This document shows positions 53,812 to 63,400 of a stretch of 64,000 nucleotides of DNA, piece by piece; within the stretch, counting starts at the first letter, position 1; every line of letters starts with the position of its first letter. Where the stretch lies: NCBI GenBank assembly GCA_903913215.1, contig CAIWKE010000028.1, positions 62,001 through 126,000 on the forward strand, written 5' to 3'. The notes beneath the pieces were generated by a model. It was not told the origin of the DNA, did no database searches, and was given only the letters and a program-made list of their open reading frames with translations. Both the position numbers and the translations under genes were made by a program. This DNA comes from an uncultured Holophagaceae bacterium (GTDB taxonomy: Bacteria; Acidobacteriota; Holophagae; Holophagales; Holophagaceae).

Positions 53812-54966
53812 CTACAGCCTGGCGTCCAGGGGAATATCCAGAATGAAGCGGCTGCCGGCGGGGGCGTTGTCTTCGACGCGAATTTCGCCGTGGTGGCGCT
53901 CGGCCACCAGCTTGCAGAAGGCTAGGCCCAGGCCCTTGCCCCGCGCGGCCTTGTCGGCGGATTCCACGAGAAAGAGGCGGTCGAAGATGCGCTGCTTCAG
54001 GTCGTTCGGCACGCCCAGGCCCTGGTCTGAAACAGAGAGGTGGCAGCGGTTGCCGGTGGCGTCCACATCGGCCCGCACCACAATGATGGAGCCTTCCGGT
54101 GCGAAGCGGGTGGCGTTGTCCAGCAGGTTGAAGAGGGCCCGGCGCAGGAGGTATGGGTCGACCCAGACTTGACTCACCCCGGCCACGGCCACCTCGAAGC
54201 GGTGGCGGCGGCGGGTGCCGAAGTTGTCGAACTCGCTCACAGACTGCACCAGCCAGGCAAGGGCAGGGACCTCCTCCAGGTGGAGGGGCGTGATGGTCTG
54301 ATCTGCCAGGGAGAGATCCAGGAAGTTGGAGACCATGCCCTGGAGGCTGCGGGTGCAGGCCACCATGCGCCGCCGGTGCACCTGCCAGTCTGCCTCGTTG
54401 CCGCTCTCCTCGGAAAGGTCTGCGGTGGCCAGCAGGGCGCCCAGCATGTTCTTCATGTCGTGCATGACGAACTGCACCATCTCTTCTTGGCGCATCTGCA
54501 GGTCCAGGAGGTCGTCCTTTTCCCGGCGCAGATGCTGGCGCAGGCGGCGGAGGCGCAACAGGCTGCGGACCCGGCTCTGCAGTTCTGCGGCCAGGATCGG
54601 CTTGCGGAGGAAGTCGTCGGCCCCGGCCCGCACGGCCTCGGCGTGGCTCTGGGGGCGCTCGTCGCCGGTGATGATGAGGATGGGGATGTCCTCGGCGGCG
54701 GGCAGGGCGCGGAGGTGGGTGCAGATGTCCAGGCCGTGCGCGTCCGGCAGCAGCAGGTCCAGCACCAGCAGGTCCGGCAGCCGCTGGTCCATGGCCCGCA
54801 GGGCCTCGGCCGCGCTGGCGGCGCTGCGGACCTTGTAGCGGGCTTCCGTCAGCGCGAAGCGGACAAACTCCATGGTGACCGGGTGGTCCTCTACGACCAG
54901 GATCTCCTTGCCCTCATCGGCACGGACATAGGGGCGCTGCGTGGGGATTTCCGGGGATGTGGACAT
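53812..54966 (-). CDS. Receiver-histidine kinase
   Basis: 384 residues: N-terminal receiver (about 18-135, LVVEDHPVTM, DLLVLDLLLPDAHG, and Lys in LRKPIL), then a short coiled segment rich in Arg/Leu and a kinase core with His about 169 in QFVMHDMKNMLGALLATADL and ATPase motifs NLLDNATRF, DQGLGVPND, GKGLGLAF. The order receiver-then-kinase, with no input domain, suggests it is driven by another kinase, possibly the large hybrid kinase upstream on the same strand (41-base gap). Confidence 0.88.
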   Translation of the reverse strand: MSTSPEIPTQRPYVRADEGKEILVVEDHPVTMEFVRFALTEARYKVRSAASAAEALRAMDQRLPDLLVLDLLLPDAHGLDICTHLRALPAAEDIPILIITGDERPQSHAEAVRAGADDFLRKPILAAELQSRVRSLLRLRRLRQHLRREKDDLLDLQMRQEEMVQFVMHDMKNMLGALLATADLSEESGNEADWQVHRRRMVACTRSLQGMVSNFLDLSLADQTITPLHLEEVPALAWLVQSVSEFDNFGTRRRHRFEVAVAGVSQVWVDPYLLRRALFNLLDNATRFAPEGSIIVVRADVDATGNRCHLSVSDQGLGVPNDLKQRIFDRLFLVESADKAARGKGLGLAFCKLVAERHHGEIRVEDNAPAGSRFILDIPLDARL

Positions 54967-55007
54967 AGGTCTCTTGAAGAACTGATCGTGGGTTGGCAGC
55001 TACTTCT

Positions 55008-58000
55008 TTAATCCCTGTCAGCCGGGGTACAGCCCGACTTGGCGGCCCAGCCCAGGCCCTGTTGGAGCGCTGCCAGGTCGAAGGGCTTTGGGAGCAGGGC
55101 CACATTGGAGCTGCCTGCCACCAGGTCCAGAGCCGCCTGGTCCGCCCGGCCCGTGGCCAGCAGCACCGGCAACCTTGGCTTCAGCTGCCGCAGCTGGTGG
55201 AAGGTCTCGCGGCCATCCATGTCCGGCATGTTCATGTCGAGGATGACCAGATCCGGATTGCAGTCGGCGCCGAGGAGGGCCAGGGCCGCAACGCCGCTGG
55301 AGACCGGAGTGACGTGGTGACCCAGCAGCTCGATGAGGCTGGGGATGGCCTCGAGGATCAGCTCGTCATCGTCCACCAGCAGGACCTTGAGCGCCGATTG
55401 GGGCAGCCCTGCTTCGGGGGGCGCGGAGGCCTTGACCGAGTCCGGTCCTGGGGCGAGGCCCGGGAACCGGAGCAGGATCTGGGTGCCCCGGCCGGGTTCG
55501 CTGTGGAGCTCCAACTCCCCCCGATGGCTCTTGACGGTGCCGTAGACCATGGACAAACCCAGGCCCGTGCCTTTGCCCTGGGGCTTGGTGGTGAAGAAGG
55601 GATCCAGGGCCCTGGCCAGAACTTCCGGCGCCATGCCCTGGCCCGAATCGGAGACTTCCAGGAGCACCTGGTTGTTGGGCTCATTGCGGGTGCGGAGGGT
55701 GAGCGTCCCGCCCTCGGGCATGGCGTCCACGGCGTTCACGCAGAGGTTCATGAGGCCGTGGTTCAGCGCCGAGGCGTCCCCCTTGATCAGCCGCAGCCCC
55801 TGGGCCAGGTCCATGTCCAGCCGGACCTTCTGTAGGGTGGTGCGCTTCAGCAGGGTGGTGACCTCGAGGACCACGGCGTTCAGGTCCACGTCCAGTTCTT
55901 CCGCCAGCTGCTCCCGGGCGAAACCCAGCAGGCCCTTCACCAGGTCGCCACCGCGCTTGCAGGCCTTTGTGATGGTCTCCATATCCCGGTGCAGGGGCGA
56001 GGCGGCCTCGGCCTTCCGCAGATGCACTGAGGACAGGGCAGTGATGGCCGCCAGCACATTGTTGATGTCGTGGGCCACGCCTCCGGCCAGGCTGCCCAGG
56101 CTTTCCATCCGCTGGCTGCGCTGGAGCTGGAGCTCCAGGTTACGACGCACTTCCTCTGCTCGCCTCTGCTCGGTGATGTCCGTGAAGGTGATCACCACCT
56201 GACTGAGCCGCCCGTCTGGTCCTATCACCGGGGAGCCATTGCAGATCAGCCAGATTGGTTCCTCCAGGTCCGGGCGGGCGAGGCCCAGGATTTCGCCCAG
56301 GAAACCCTGGCCAGCCGCCAGGACCCGGTTGACGGGGTAATCCTCGAGGGGCATGGGGCTGCGGTCTTCGAGCAGGAAGTGCCAGCGGGGATCCAGCGCC
56401 GTCTTGCCCCGCAGCTGGGCTTCGCTGAGGCCCAGGAGTTCGGCGGCCCTGGCATTGGAGAACTGGATGGCAGTGTCTGCGCCGTGGACGACCACGCCGG
56501 AGGTGAGCTGTTCCACCAGGGCCCGGTACCGGCCCTCGCTCTCCCGGATGGCCGAGATGGCGTCCAGCCGCTCCAGCTCGGCAGCTGCCCGGGCGGACAC
56601 CTGGTCCAGGGTCAGCTTCGCAAAGCCGGAGTCCCCCAGCGGACTGCGACCGATGACCGCGATGAGTCCGATGGGCTGGCCCTGATGATCGAAGAGGGTG
56701 ACCCCCAGGTAGCTTTCGGCTCGCAGCTCCTGCAGGACCTGATCCTGGGGGAAGAACTGCGCCACGCTGGCGGGGAAGCAGCAGACGCCTTTGCCCACCA
56801 CCTCTCCGCAGGGCGTGTCCTTGAGCGCGTAGGTGACATTGTCCTCAAAGCGGCCGTCGGTCCAGACCGCCAGGGTCCGGGCCGAGAGCCCGTCGCCCTC
56901 CAGCCGGTCGATGCAGACGAAGTCCATGTCGAGGCTGCTGGCCAGGAAGCGGGCCAGGGCGTTGAAGAAGGTCTCTTCCTGCACGCCGCTGCTGGTCTGG
57001 GCCAGGAAGGCCTGCACCGCCTCCAGGCGCTTCCGGTCTGTGATGTCGACATTCGTGCCGATCATGCGGACGGGCCTGCCCTCCGGGTCGCGGAACGTCT
57101 GGGCATCAGCCTTGATGGTGCGGACCTCGCCGCTGGGTTTCAAAATGCGGAATTCCTGCGAGTATTCCCGGTCCCCCCGGAGGGCGGCCTGGACCTCGGC
57201 TTCGGAGGCGGGCAGATCGTCCGGGTGCACGGTGCCCCTCCAGGCCGCATAGGCGCCTCCAAAGTCGTTCGGATCCAGGCCGTAGAGCCGGTACATGCTC
57301 TCGTCCCAGGTCAGGCGGTCCGTCGTGATGTCCCAGTCCCAGATGCCGATGTGGCCGGCCTGGGTGGCCAGCTGGAGGCGCTGGCCCTGGTCCCGCAGGA
57401 CCGCCTCGTCGGCCAAGCGCTTCCGGAAGTAGGTCACGCGGCGGTCGCGCCAGAAGGCGGTCAGGCCGGCCAGCACTGCCAGCGCCGTGGCCAGCGCCAG
57501 GAGCAGCGTCCCGCGCAGGTTCCGGTGGTAGTCGGCCAAGGCTTCGGTGCGGTCCATGCGGGTGACCAGGTACCAGGGGGAACCTGGGATGGGCCGCAGG
57601 TCCGCCAGGACTGGGACATTCCGGTAGTCGTGGCCCTCGACGATACCCTGCCTCCCCAGCACCGCCATGGCCGCGGGCAGGTTGGGATCCGTCAGTGGCC
57701 GCCGCAGGCTCAGGGCAGAGCCCGACCAGAAGCGCACCTCATTGAGGAACAGGACCGCGTCACCGTCCTTGCGCACCAGCATGGTTTCCGCAGATTCTGA
57801 GGACGTGGGCCAGCGCCGGATCATGGGGTAGAGCACGCGCCGGGGATCGATGCGCAGCAGGAGGAGGCCCATGGGCGCTGAGATGCGCGGCGGCCCTTGC
57901 AGGGGGACCAGGAGGTACAGATGGGCCTTCTGCTCCTTGGGCTCGAGAAGGAAGTCCACCAGGCGGGCCTGCTTCGAGTCCAGGGCCTCCCGCAGGTCCG

Positions 58001-58415
58001 GGAGCAGGGCGGCGGGCAGTGGGGGCCGCCCGGTGGGCCACGCTGCGAGTTCCATCCCCTGCGGATTCAGGATTCGAGCCTCGTCGTAGTGGGTCTGCTT
58101 GCTCAGCCAGGCCTGGAGAATGGCTTCGGTTTGCGCCTCCTGGTGGCGCCCGGACCGCTGGTTGAGTAGGGCCTCAAAGGGCTGCATGTGGGAGAGGGTG
58201 TCGGCATCCTGCATCCGCTCCTGGCGCCACAATTTGATTTCTCCGGCCTTCAGCTCGCCGATGGCGCTCAGCTGGGCGGCAGCCCTGGCCAGGGCCTGAT
58301 TCCGCTGGCCCCGGAGGGAAAGCCAAGTCCCCAGAATGATGGCCAGGAGCATGAGCCCCATGAGGACGAACAGGCCGATGGGCCTGCGCCAGGGGATGGG
58401 GGACTGGGTCGTCAT
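55008..58415 (-). CDS. Large membrane hybrid histidine kinase (sensor-PAS-GAF-PAS-kinase-receiver)
   Basis: 1135 residues from ATG 58415 (an in-frame start at 58505 adds 30 unconserved residues). Helix about 10-32, large extracytoplasmic domain (about 35-300) of Cache-like character, second helix about 302-325, PAS (about 350-470), GAF (about 480-625), PAS (about 640-755), His about 782 in GGVAHDINNVLAAITALSS, ATPase motifs [14 protein letters not shown] and GKGTGLGLS, receiver with Asp about 1060 in VILDMNMPDMDG. It precedes the receiver-kinase at 53812 and is divergent from the corrinoid operon, which makes a signalling link to it worth testing. Confidence 0.9.
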   Translation of the reverse strand: MTTQSPIPWRRPIGLFVLMGLMLLAIILGTWLSLRGQRNQALARAAAQLSAIGELKAGEIKLWRQERMQDADTLSHMQPFEALLNQRSGRHQEAQTEAILQAWLSKQTHYDEARILNPQGMELAAWPTGRPPLPAALLPDLREALDSKQARLVDFLLEPKEQKAHLYLLVPLQGPPRISAPMGLLLLRIDPRRVLYPMIRRWPTSSESAETMLVRKDGDAVLFLNEVRFWSGSALSLRRPLTDPNLPAAMAVLGRQGIVEGHDYRNVPVLADLRPIPGSPWYLVTRMDRTEALADYHRNLRGTLLLALATALAVLAGLTAFWRDRRVTYFRKRLADEAVLRDQGQRLQLATQAGHIGIWDWDITTDRLTWDESMYRLYGLDPNDFGGAYAAWRGTVHPDDLPASEAEVQAALRGDREYSQEFRILKPSGEVRTIKADAQTFRDPEGRPVRMIGTNVDITDRKRLEAVQAFLAQTSSGVQEETFFNALARFLASSLDMDFVCIDRLEGDGLSARTLAVWTDGRFEDNVTYALKDTPCGEVVGKGVCCFPASVAQFFPQDQVLQELRAESYLGVTLFDHQGQPIGLIAVIGRSPLGDSGFAKLTLDQVSARAAAELERLDAISAIRESEGRYRALVEQLTSGVVVHGADTAIQFSNARAAELLGLSEAQLRGKTALDPRWHFLLEDRSPMPLEDYPVNRVLAAGQGFLGEILGLARPDLEEPIWLICNGSPVIGPDGRLSQVVITFTDITEQRRAEEVRRNLELQLQRSQRMESLGSLAGGVAHDINNVLAAITALSSVHLRKAEAASPLHRDMETITKACKRGGDLVKGLLGFAREQLAEELDVDLNAVVLEVTTLLKRTTLQKVRLDMDLAQGLRLIKGDASALNHGLMNLCVNAVDAMPEGGTLTLRTRNEPNNQVLLEVSDSGQGMAPEVLARALDPFFTTKPQGKGTGLGLSMVYGTVKSHRGELELHSEPGRGTQILLRFPGLAPGPDSVKASAPPEAGLPQSALKVLLVDDDELILEAIPSLIELLGHHVTPVSSGVAALALLGADCNPDLVILDMNMPDMDGRETFHQLRQLKPRLPVLLATGRADQAALDLVAGSSNVALLPKPFDLAALQQGLGWAAKSGCTPADRD

Positions 58416-58763
58416 GCGCAGTCCCCTGTTTGCGCTGGGCTCGACCCGCGGTGCCGCCTGATGCTCAAGAGCAGGGCCAACCGGAGGTCTGGGGCGTGAC
58501 TGCACATACGAACCCGCAAGGTCTGATATGGCCCTGCTATCGGTGGTTCAGGCTGGGGTGATGAGTCCTGGCGATTTAAGTCTGATTGTTTTAGATGATC
58601 ATTTTTTTACTTGGTAAATATTTTAATAGACTTGGAAATAAACAAATCCGATTTTGTCATGTCTCGAGATTTTTAGCCGATACGGATTCTATCGACGTGG
58701 GGAGGGCCGCCAGGGTGACCCGACTGCCGCCGGTCAGGATGCCCCGGGGGCTGAGGAGGCTGA
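58416..58763. promoter_or_regulatory. 348-base divergent intergenic region with AT-rich core
   Basis: No gene supported. From about 58575 to 58680 the DNA is strongly AT-rich. It should contain the promoter of the corrinoid operon and that of the large kinase. I see no cobalamin riboswitch hallmarks and cannot fix a promoter by eye. Confidence 0.4.
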
Positions 58764-59405
58764 ATGGAAGCCAGGACTCTGCGTTTTGAAGCGGCGTTGC
58801 TGTCCATGGACCGCGTGCTCTGCCGGTCCCTGCTCCAGGAAGCCATGGGGGAGGAGCGGCAGCTTGAGGGCATCGAGCATCTCCTGGGCCCTGCGCTGGC
58901 CCACATTGGCGACCGCTGGGAGGCCGGGGAACTGGCCCTCACCCAGGTCTACATGGGGGGCCGCATCTGCGAGGATCTGCTGGCGGATCTCTGTCCCACA
59001 AGCAGCACGCCGGTGGCCGGTGGGCCGCGTATTGGCGTGGGCGTCCTCCTGGATCAGCACCAGCTGGGCAAGCGCATCGTGGCCTCCTCGCTGCGGTCCT
59101 GCGGCTTCCAGGTGCTGGACTACGGCCAGGGCCTGGAGCCCCTGGAGCTGGCCCGGCTGGCCCGGAAGGACCAGGTGCCCATCCTCATGGTCTCGGTGCT
59201 GATGCTGAATTCCGCCCTGCGCCTCCGCGAACTGCGGGAGGCCCTGGGTGAGGGGCCGGAGCGGCCCCGCCTGGTGGTGGGGGGGGCGCCCTTCCGCTTC
59301 AACCCGCGCCTCTGGCAGGAGGTGGGCGCCGATGCCGTGGGGCAGACCGGCGTTGATGCGGTGGCTATCGCCCAGCGGCTTCTGGAGGAATCATGTGCGC
59401 CATGA
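58764..59405 (+). CDS. Corrinoid (B12)-binding protein
   Basis: 213 residues, ATG preceded by GAGGAGG. N-terminal helical cap (about 1-85) like methionine synthase cap and MtaC/MtbC proteins (DRWEAGELALTQVYMGGRIC), then a B12-binding Rossmann domain with DQHQLG (the D-x-H-x-x-G motif whose His coordinates cobalt from below), SVLMLNS (S-x-L) and VVGGAPFR (GG). Such proteins carry a methyl group between two methyltransferases. Stop overlaps the next gene by 13 bases. Confidence 0.87.
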   Translation: MEARTLRFEAALLSMDRVLCRSLLQEAMGEERQLEGIEHLLGPALAHIGDRWEAGELALTQVYMGGRICEDLLADLCPTSSTPVAGGPRIGVGVLLDQHQLGKRIVASSLRSCGFQVLDYGQGLEPLELARLARKDQVPILMVSVLMLNSALRLRELREALGEGPERPRLVVGGAPFRFNPRLWQEVGADAVGQTGVDAVAIAQRLLEESCAP

Positions 59406-60445
59406 CTTCGGCCCAGCGTGTGTTCACGACCCTCTCCCACCAGGAGCCGGACCGGGTGCCCCTGGCCCTGAACCTGGTCCTGCGTGGGGCCCGGGAGCTG
59501 GGCCTCAGCATCCGCGACTACTTCTCGGATCCCGCCAACGTGGTTGAGGCGCAGCTGCGACTGCAGCAGCGCTTCCGTTCTGATGTCCTGTTCGGATTCT
59601 TCCACGCGGCCCTGGAATACGAGGCCTGGGGCGGCGAGGTGGTCTTCACCGAGGATGGACCCCCCAACAGCGGTGCGCCAGTGCTGGGCTCCCACCAGCC
59701 GCTCTCCAGCCTCCGCCTGCCAGAGCTGGCGGCCTCCAAGGGCCTGCTAAAGGTGCTCCAAGCCATCGAGGCCATGAAGGCCCGGGTGGGGGACGAGGTG
59801 CCCATCCTGGGCGTGGCCGTATCGCCCTACTCACTGCCGGTGCTGCAGCTGGGCTTCGACCGCTACATCGAGCTGCTGCTGGGCGACCGCGCGGAGTTCT
59901 GGACGCTCATGGAACAGAACATCGCGTTCTGCCAGAGCTGGGCCAACGCCCAGCTGGCCGCTGGCGCCAGCGCCATCGTGTACTTCGACCCCCTGGCCTC
60001 GCCCACCCTCGTCCCCCGCTCCCTCTACCAGGACACCGGCTTCCAGGTGGCCCAGCGGACTTTCGCGGGCCTCAAGGGGCCCACGGTCACGTTGCTGGCT
60101 TCAGGCCGCAGCCTCGGTGTGCTGGATGACCTCGCCGCCACCGGGACCTTGGGTGTGGGCGTGAGTTGCGATGAGGACTTGGCCCAGATCAAGGCCGCCT
60201 GCCGGGGACGCCTTTGTGTCATCGGCAATCTGAACGGCCTGGCCATGGTGGATTGGAGCCCCGCGGAGGCGGAGCGGCAGGTCAAAGCGGCCCTGGCCCA
60301 GGCCGGGCCCGGCGGCGGCTTCATCCTGTGCGACACCCACGGGGAGATTCCCTGGTGGGTTCCGGATGACACGCTGATGGCCCTTGGTGAAGCCGTCCAG
60401 ACCTGGGGCCGCTATCCCCTGGTCGGGGCCGAGGCCCATGCCTGA
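59393..60445 (+). CDS. UroD-family methyltransferase-like protein (MtaA/MtbA-related)
   Basis: 350 residues from ATG 59393 (second ATG at 59402). Starts SAQRVFTTLSHQEPDRVPL as uroporphyrinogen decarboxylase/methylcobamide:CoM methyltransferase-like proteins do. Where MtaA/MtbA-type enzymes have the zinc motif H-x-C-G, I read TLLASGRSLGVLDD, without His or Cys. The C-terminal segment has CDTHGEIPWWVPDD. Hence the canonical zinc site seems altered, and thiol methyl transfer may be lost or rearranged. Partner of the corrinoid protein upstream (13-base overlap) and overlapping the DUF1638 kinase downstream (8 bases). Confidence 0.82.
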   Translation: MCAMTSAQRVFTTLSHQEPDRVPLALNLVLRGARELGLSIRDYFSDPANVVEAQLRLQQRFRSDVLFGFFHAALEYEAWGGEVVFTEDGPPNSGAPVLGSHQPLSSLRLPELAASKGLLKVLQAIEAMKARVGDEVPILGVAVSPYSLPVLQLGFDRYIELLLGDRAEFWTLMEQNIAFCQSWANAQLAAGASAIVYFDPLASPTLVPRSLYQDTGFQVAQRTFAGLKGPTVTLLASGRSLGVLDDLAATGTLGVGVSCDEDLAQIKAACRGRLCVIGNLNGLAMVDWSPAEAERQVKAALAQAGPGGGFILCDTHGEIPWWVPDDTLMALGEAVQTWGRYPLVGAEAHA

Positions 60446-63400
60446 GAGCATCTGCGTCCTGGTCTGCGGCCATTTCCTGGCCGAGGCCGAGGCCGTGTGC
60501 CAGACCACCGAGCTGCAGCGGGTGCGGGTGGACAGCGTCCCTTCCCGGTGCGGGCGACCCTGCCTCTCCTGGGCGGAGCTGGAGGCCAAGCGGCAGCGGC
60601 CAGACGAACCCCTGGTGGTCTTCGGCGGTCTCTGCCTGGGGGCCCTGGACGAAGCTGAAGCCCGCTCCCGGGGTATGGTGCTGCATCGCACAGAGAACTG
60701 TCAGGAGATGCTGCTCAACGTGCGGATGCTCCAGGCCTTCCTGAGCCAGGGTGCCTACGTGCTGACGCCCGGCTGGGTCGCGCACTGGCGGGCCCACCTG
60801 GAGGAGCAGGGAACAGATGCTGGGCTGGTCCGTGAGTTGTGGCGGGAATCCATCAGCAGCTTGCTGCTGCTGGATACCGGGGTGGGTGAACCAGAGGTGC
60901 CCTTCCAGGAGCTCATTGCCTACCTGGGCCTGCCGGGCGAGATCCTGCCCCTGGGGCTGGATCACTTCCAGCTGCTGCTGGAGCGGGCCATCCTGGAGGC
61001 GCGGCTCCGCCTGGAGAAGGCCCGGGCCGAAGGCAGCGTCCATCTGGCCCAGCGCCAGGCGGCGGATCGCGCCACGGCCCTGGAATTCCTGGGGGCTCTG
61101 AGCCACAGCTTGAAGGAGGCCGATGTCATCCAGGGCATCGTGAACCTCTTCCGCATGCTCTTCCACGCCGAGCAGGTCGCTTTTCTGCCCCGGGGCGACG
61201 AGGGGGTATCTGACCAGGCTGCAAGCTCGTACCTGGAAACGGACCAGGGCTTCCTGGTGCCCATCGCCACCTCCGTGGGCCTGGCGGGCCACCTCCGGGT
61301 TGAGGGGCTGGCCTTCCCCCAGTTCAAGACCCACTACCTGAACCTGGCCATTTCCATGGCCGGGGTCTGCGCCCTGGCCCTCCAGAACGCCCAGACCTAC
61401 CGGGTCGTGGAGGAATCCCGGGCCTACCAGCGGCTGGTGCTGGACGTCCTGGATGTCTTCTACCAGCCCCGCGAGTCTGAGGAGGATGTGAGCCGGGTGC
61501 TGGGCTACCTCCAATCCTTTGCCGGCGTGGATGCCTTGGCCCTGCGTCTGCGGGACCAGGAGCGCTTCGCCATCGACCATCGGCGGGGCTACCCTTCGGC
61601 CTTCACGGACTTGAGCTGCTCCCGCTGCCTGGACGATCTGGCCGGTGGTCAGGGGCGTGCGCCGGCCGGGGCCCAGCGCAGCACCCGGGGCAGCCTGTGG
61701 ATCAACGACCTGCCCGCCGGAGATCCCGCGTGCCCCTGCGAGGCGATGGGCTTCCGTTCGGTGGCCCTGGTGCAGCTCAAGCTCCGCGGTGGGGTGGCGG
61801 GGATCATCCAGCTCCACCATCGCCAGCCAGGTCACTTCTCGCCGGTGCTCATCGAGCGGCTGGAGGGCGTGGCCCGCAGCATCGGCATCGGCCTCGAGCG
61901 GCGCTGGGCCGAAGCGGACCTGCGCCGGGCCAACCGGGAGTTGGAGTCGCGGGTGGAGCAGCGCACCACGGAGCTGGCCCACATCAACCAGGAACTGCGG
62001 CAGGAGATCCTGGAGCGCACCCGGGCCGAGGCGCACCTGGAAACCCGCTCCGTGGAGCTGCAGGTGCGCCTCAAGGAGCTGCACTGCCTCTATGAGCTGT
62101 CCAACCTCTTCGAGGAGCACGAGGGCCAGGTGGAGGTGCTGGGCCAGCGGGCCATCGACTTGGTTCCCGGGGGCTTCAGCCACCCGGAGCGGACCTGGGG
62201 CCGTCTGCGCCTGGATGACCGGGCCTTCTGTTCCGCGGACTTCCGGGAGGGCCCCTCATGCCTCAAGGCCTCCCTCACCATCAACGGCGAGGCCCGGGGC
62301 TCGCTGGAGGTGTACGCGGATCCAGACCCCGATGCACCGGCCTTCCTGGTCGAAGAGCAGGAGCTGGTGAAGAGCATCGCTGACCTCATCCAGGGCCTGG
62401 TGGACCACGTGGAGGTGGAGGCGGACAACCGGCGGGTCGAGCAGGCGCTGCTGCAGAGCCAGAAGCTGGAGGCTCTTGGTACCTTGGCCGGTGGCATCGC
62501 CCACGACTTCAACAATGCCCTGACGCCCATCATCGCCCTGGCGGATCTCAGCCTGATGAAGCTGGGGGATGAAAGCCCCCTCCGCCGGCACCTCGAGTTG
62601 ATCAAAGTATCTGGGAACAGGGCCAAGGACCTGGTGGATCAGATTCTCCTCTTCAGCCGGAAACAGCCGCCGAGCCTGCAGGCGCTGGACCTGAGGCCCA
62701 CCCTGCAGGAGGTGCTCCGGCTCATCCGGGCGACCCTGCCCAGCACCATCGAGATCCAGGAGGAGCTGCACCTGGAAGAGGGCCTGGTGCTCGGGGATCC
62801 CACCCAGATCCATCAGATCGTCATGAACCTCTGCACCAACGCCTCCCACGCCATGCAAGAGGGGGGCGGCACCCTCACGGTGCGGCTGCTGCCCCATCAG
62901 ATCTTCAGTGGGGATGACCTCTGCACCCTGGGCCTCGCCCCCGGACACTACGCCCAGCTGGAGGTGGCCGACACGGGCAAGGGCATGACCCCCGAGCTGC
63001 AGGCCCGGATCTTCGAGCCCTTCTTCACCACCAAGGGCGTGGGCAAGGGCACGGGTATGGGGTTGGCCGTGGTCCATGGCATCGTGACCTCCTACCACGG
63101 CCACATCTCCGTGTACAGCGAGCCCGGCCAAGGCACGACCTTCCGGATCTACCTGCCCATCACCCGGGAGGGTGGTGCAGCCCAGGCGGGCCCCGTCAAC
63201 ACCACCGACACCCCCCGGGGTGCCGAGCAGATCCTGGTGGTGGACGACGAGCCTTCCATCCGCCAGGCCCTCAGCGCCCTGCTGCAGACCCTCGGCTACC
63301 GCACCCTCAGTGCCGAGGGTGGGGCCCAGGCCCTGGAGCGCCTGCGCGATGAGGCGGGTGGGGTGGACCTCATCCTCACGGACATGACCATGCCGAAGAT

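Noticed and set aside
58416-58763. Cobalamin riboswitch before the corrinoid operon
   Set aside because: No B12-box-like GCCACTG segment or long structured GC-rich leader; the region is AT-rich instead.
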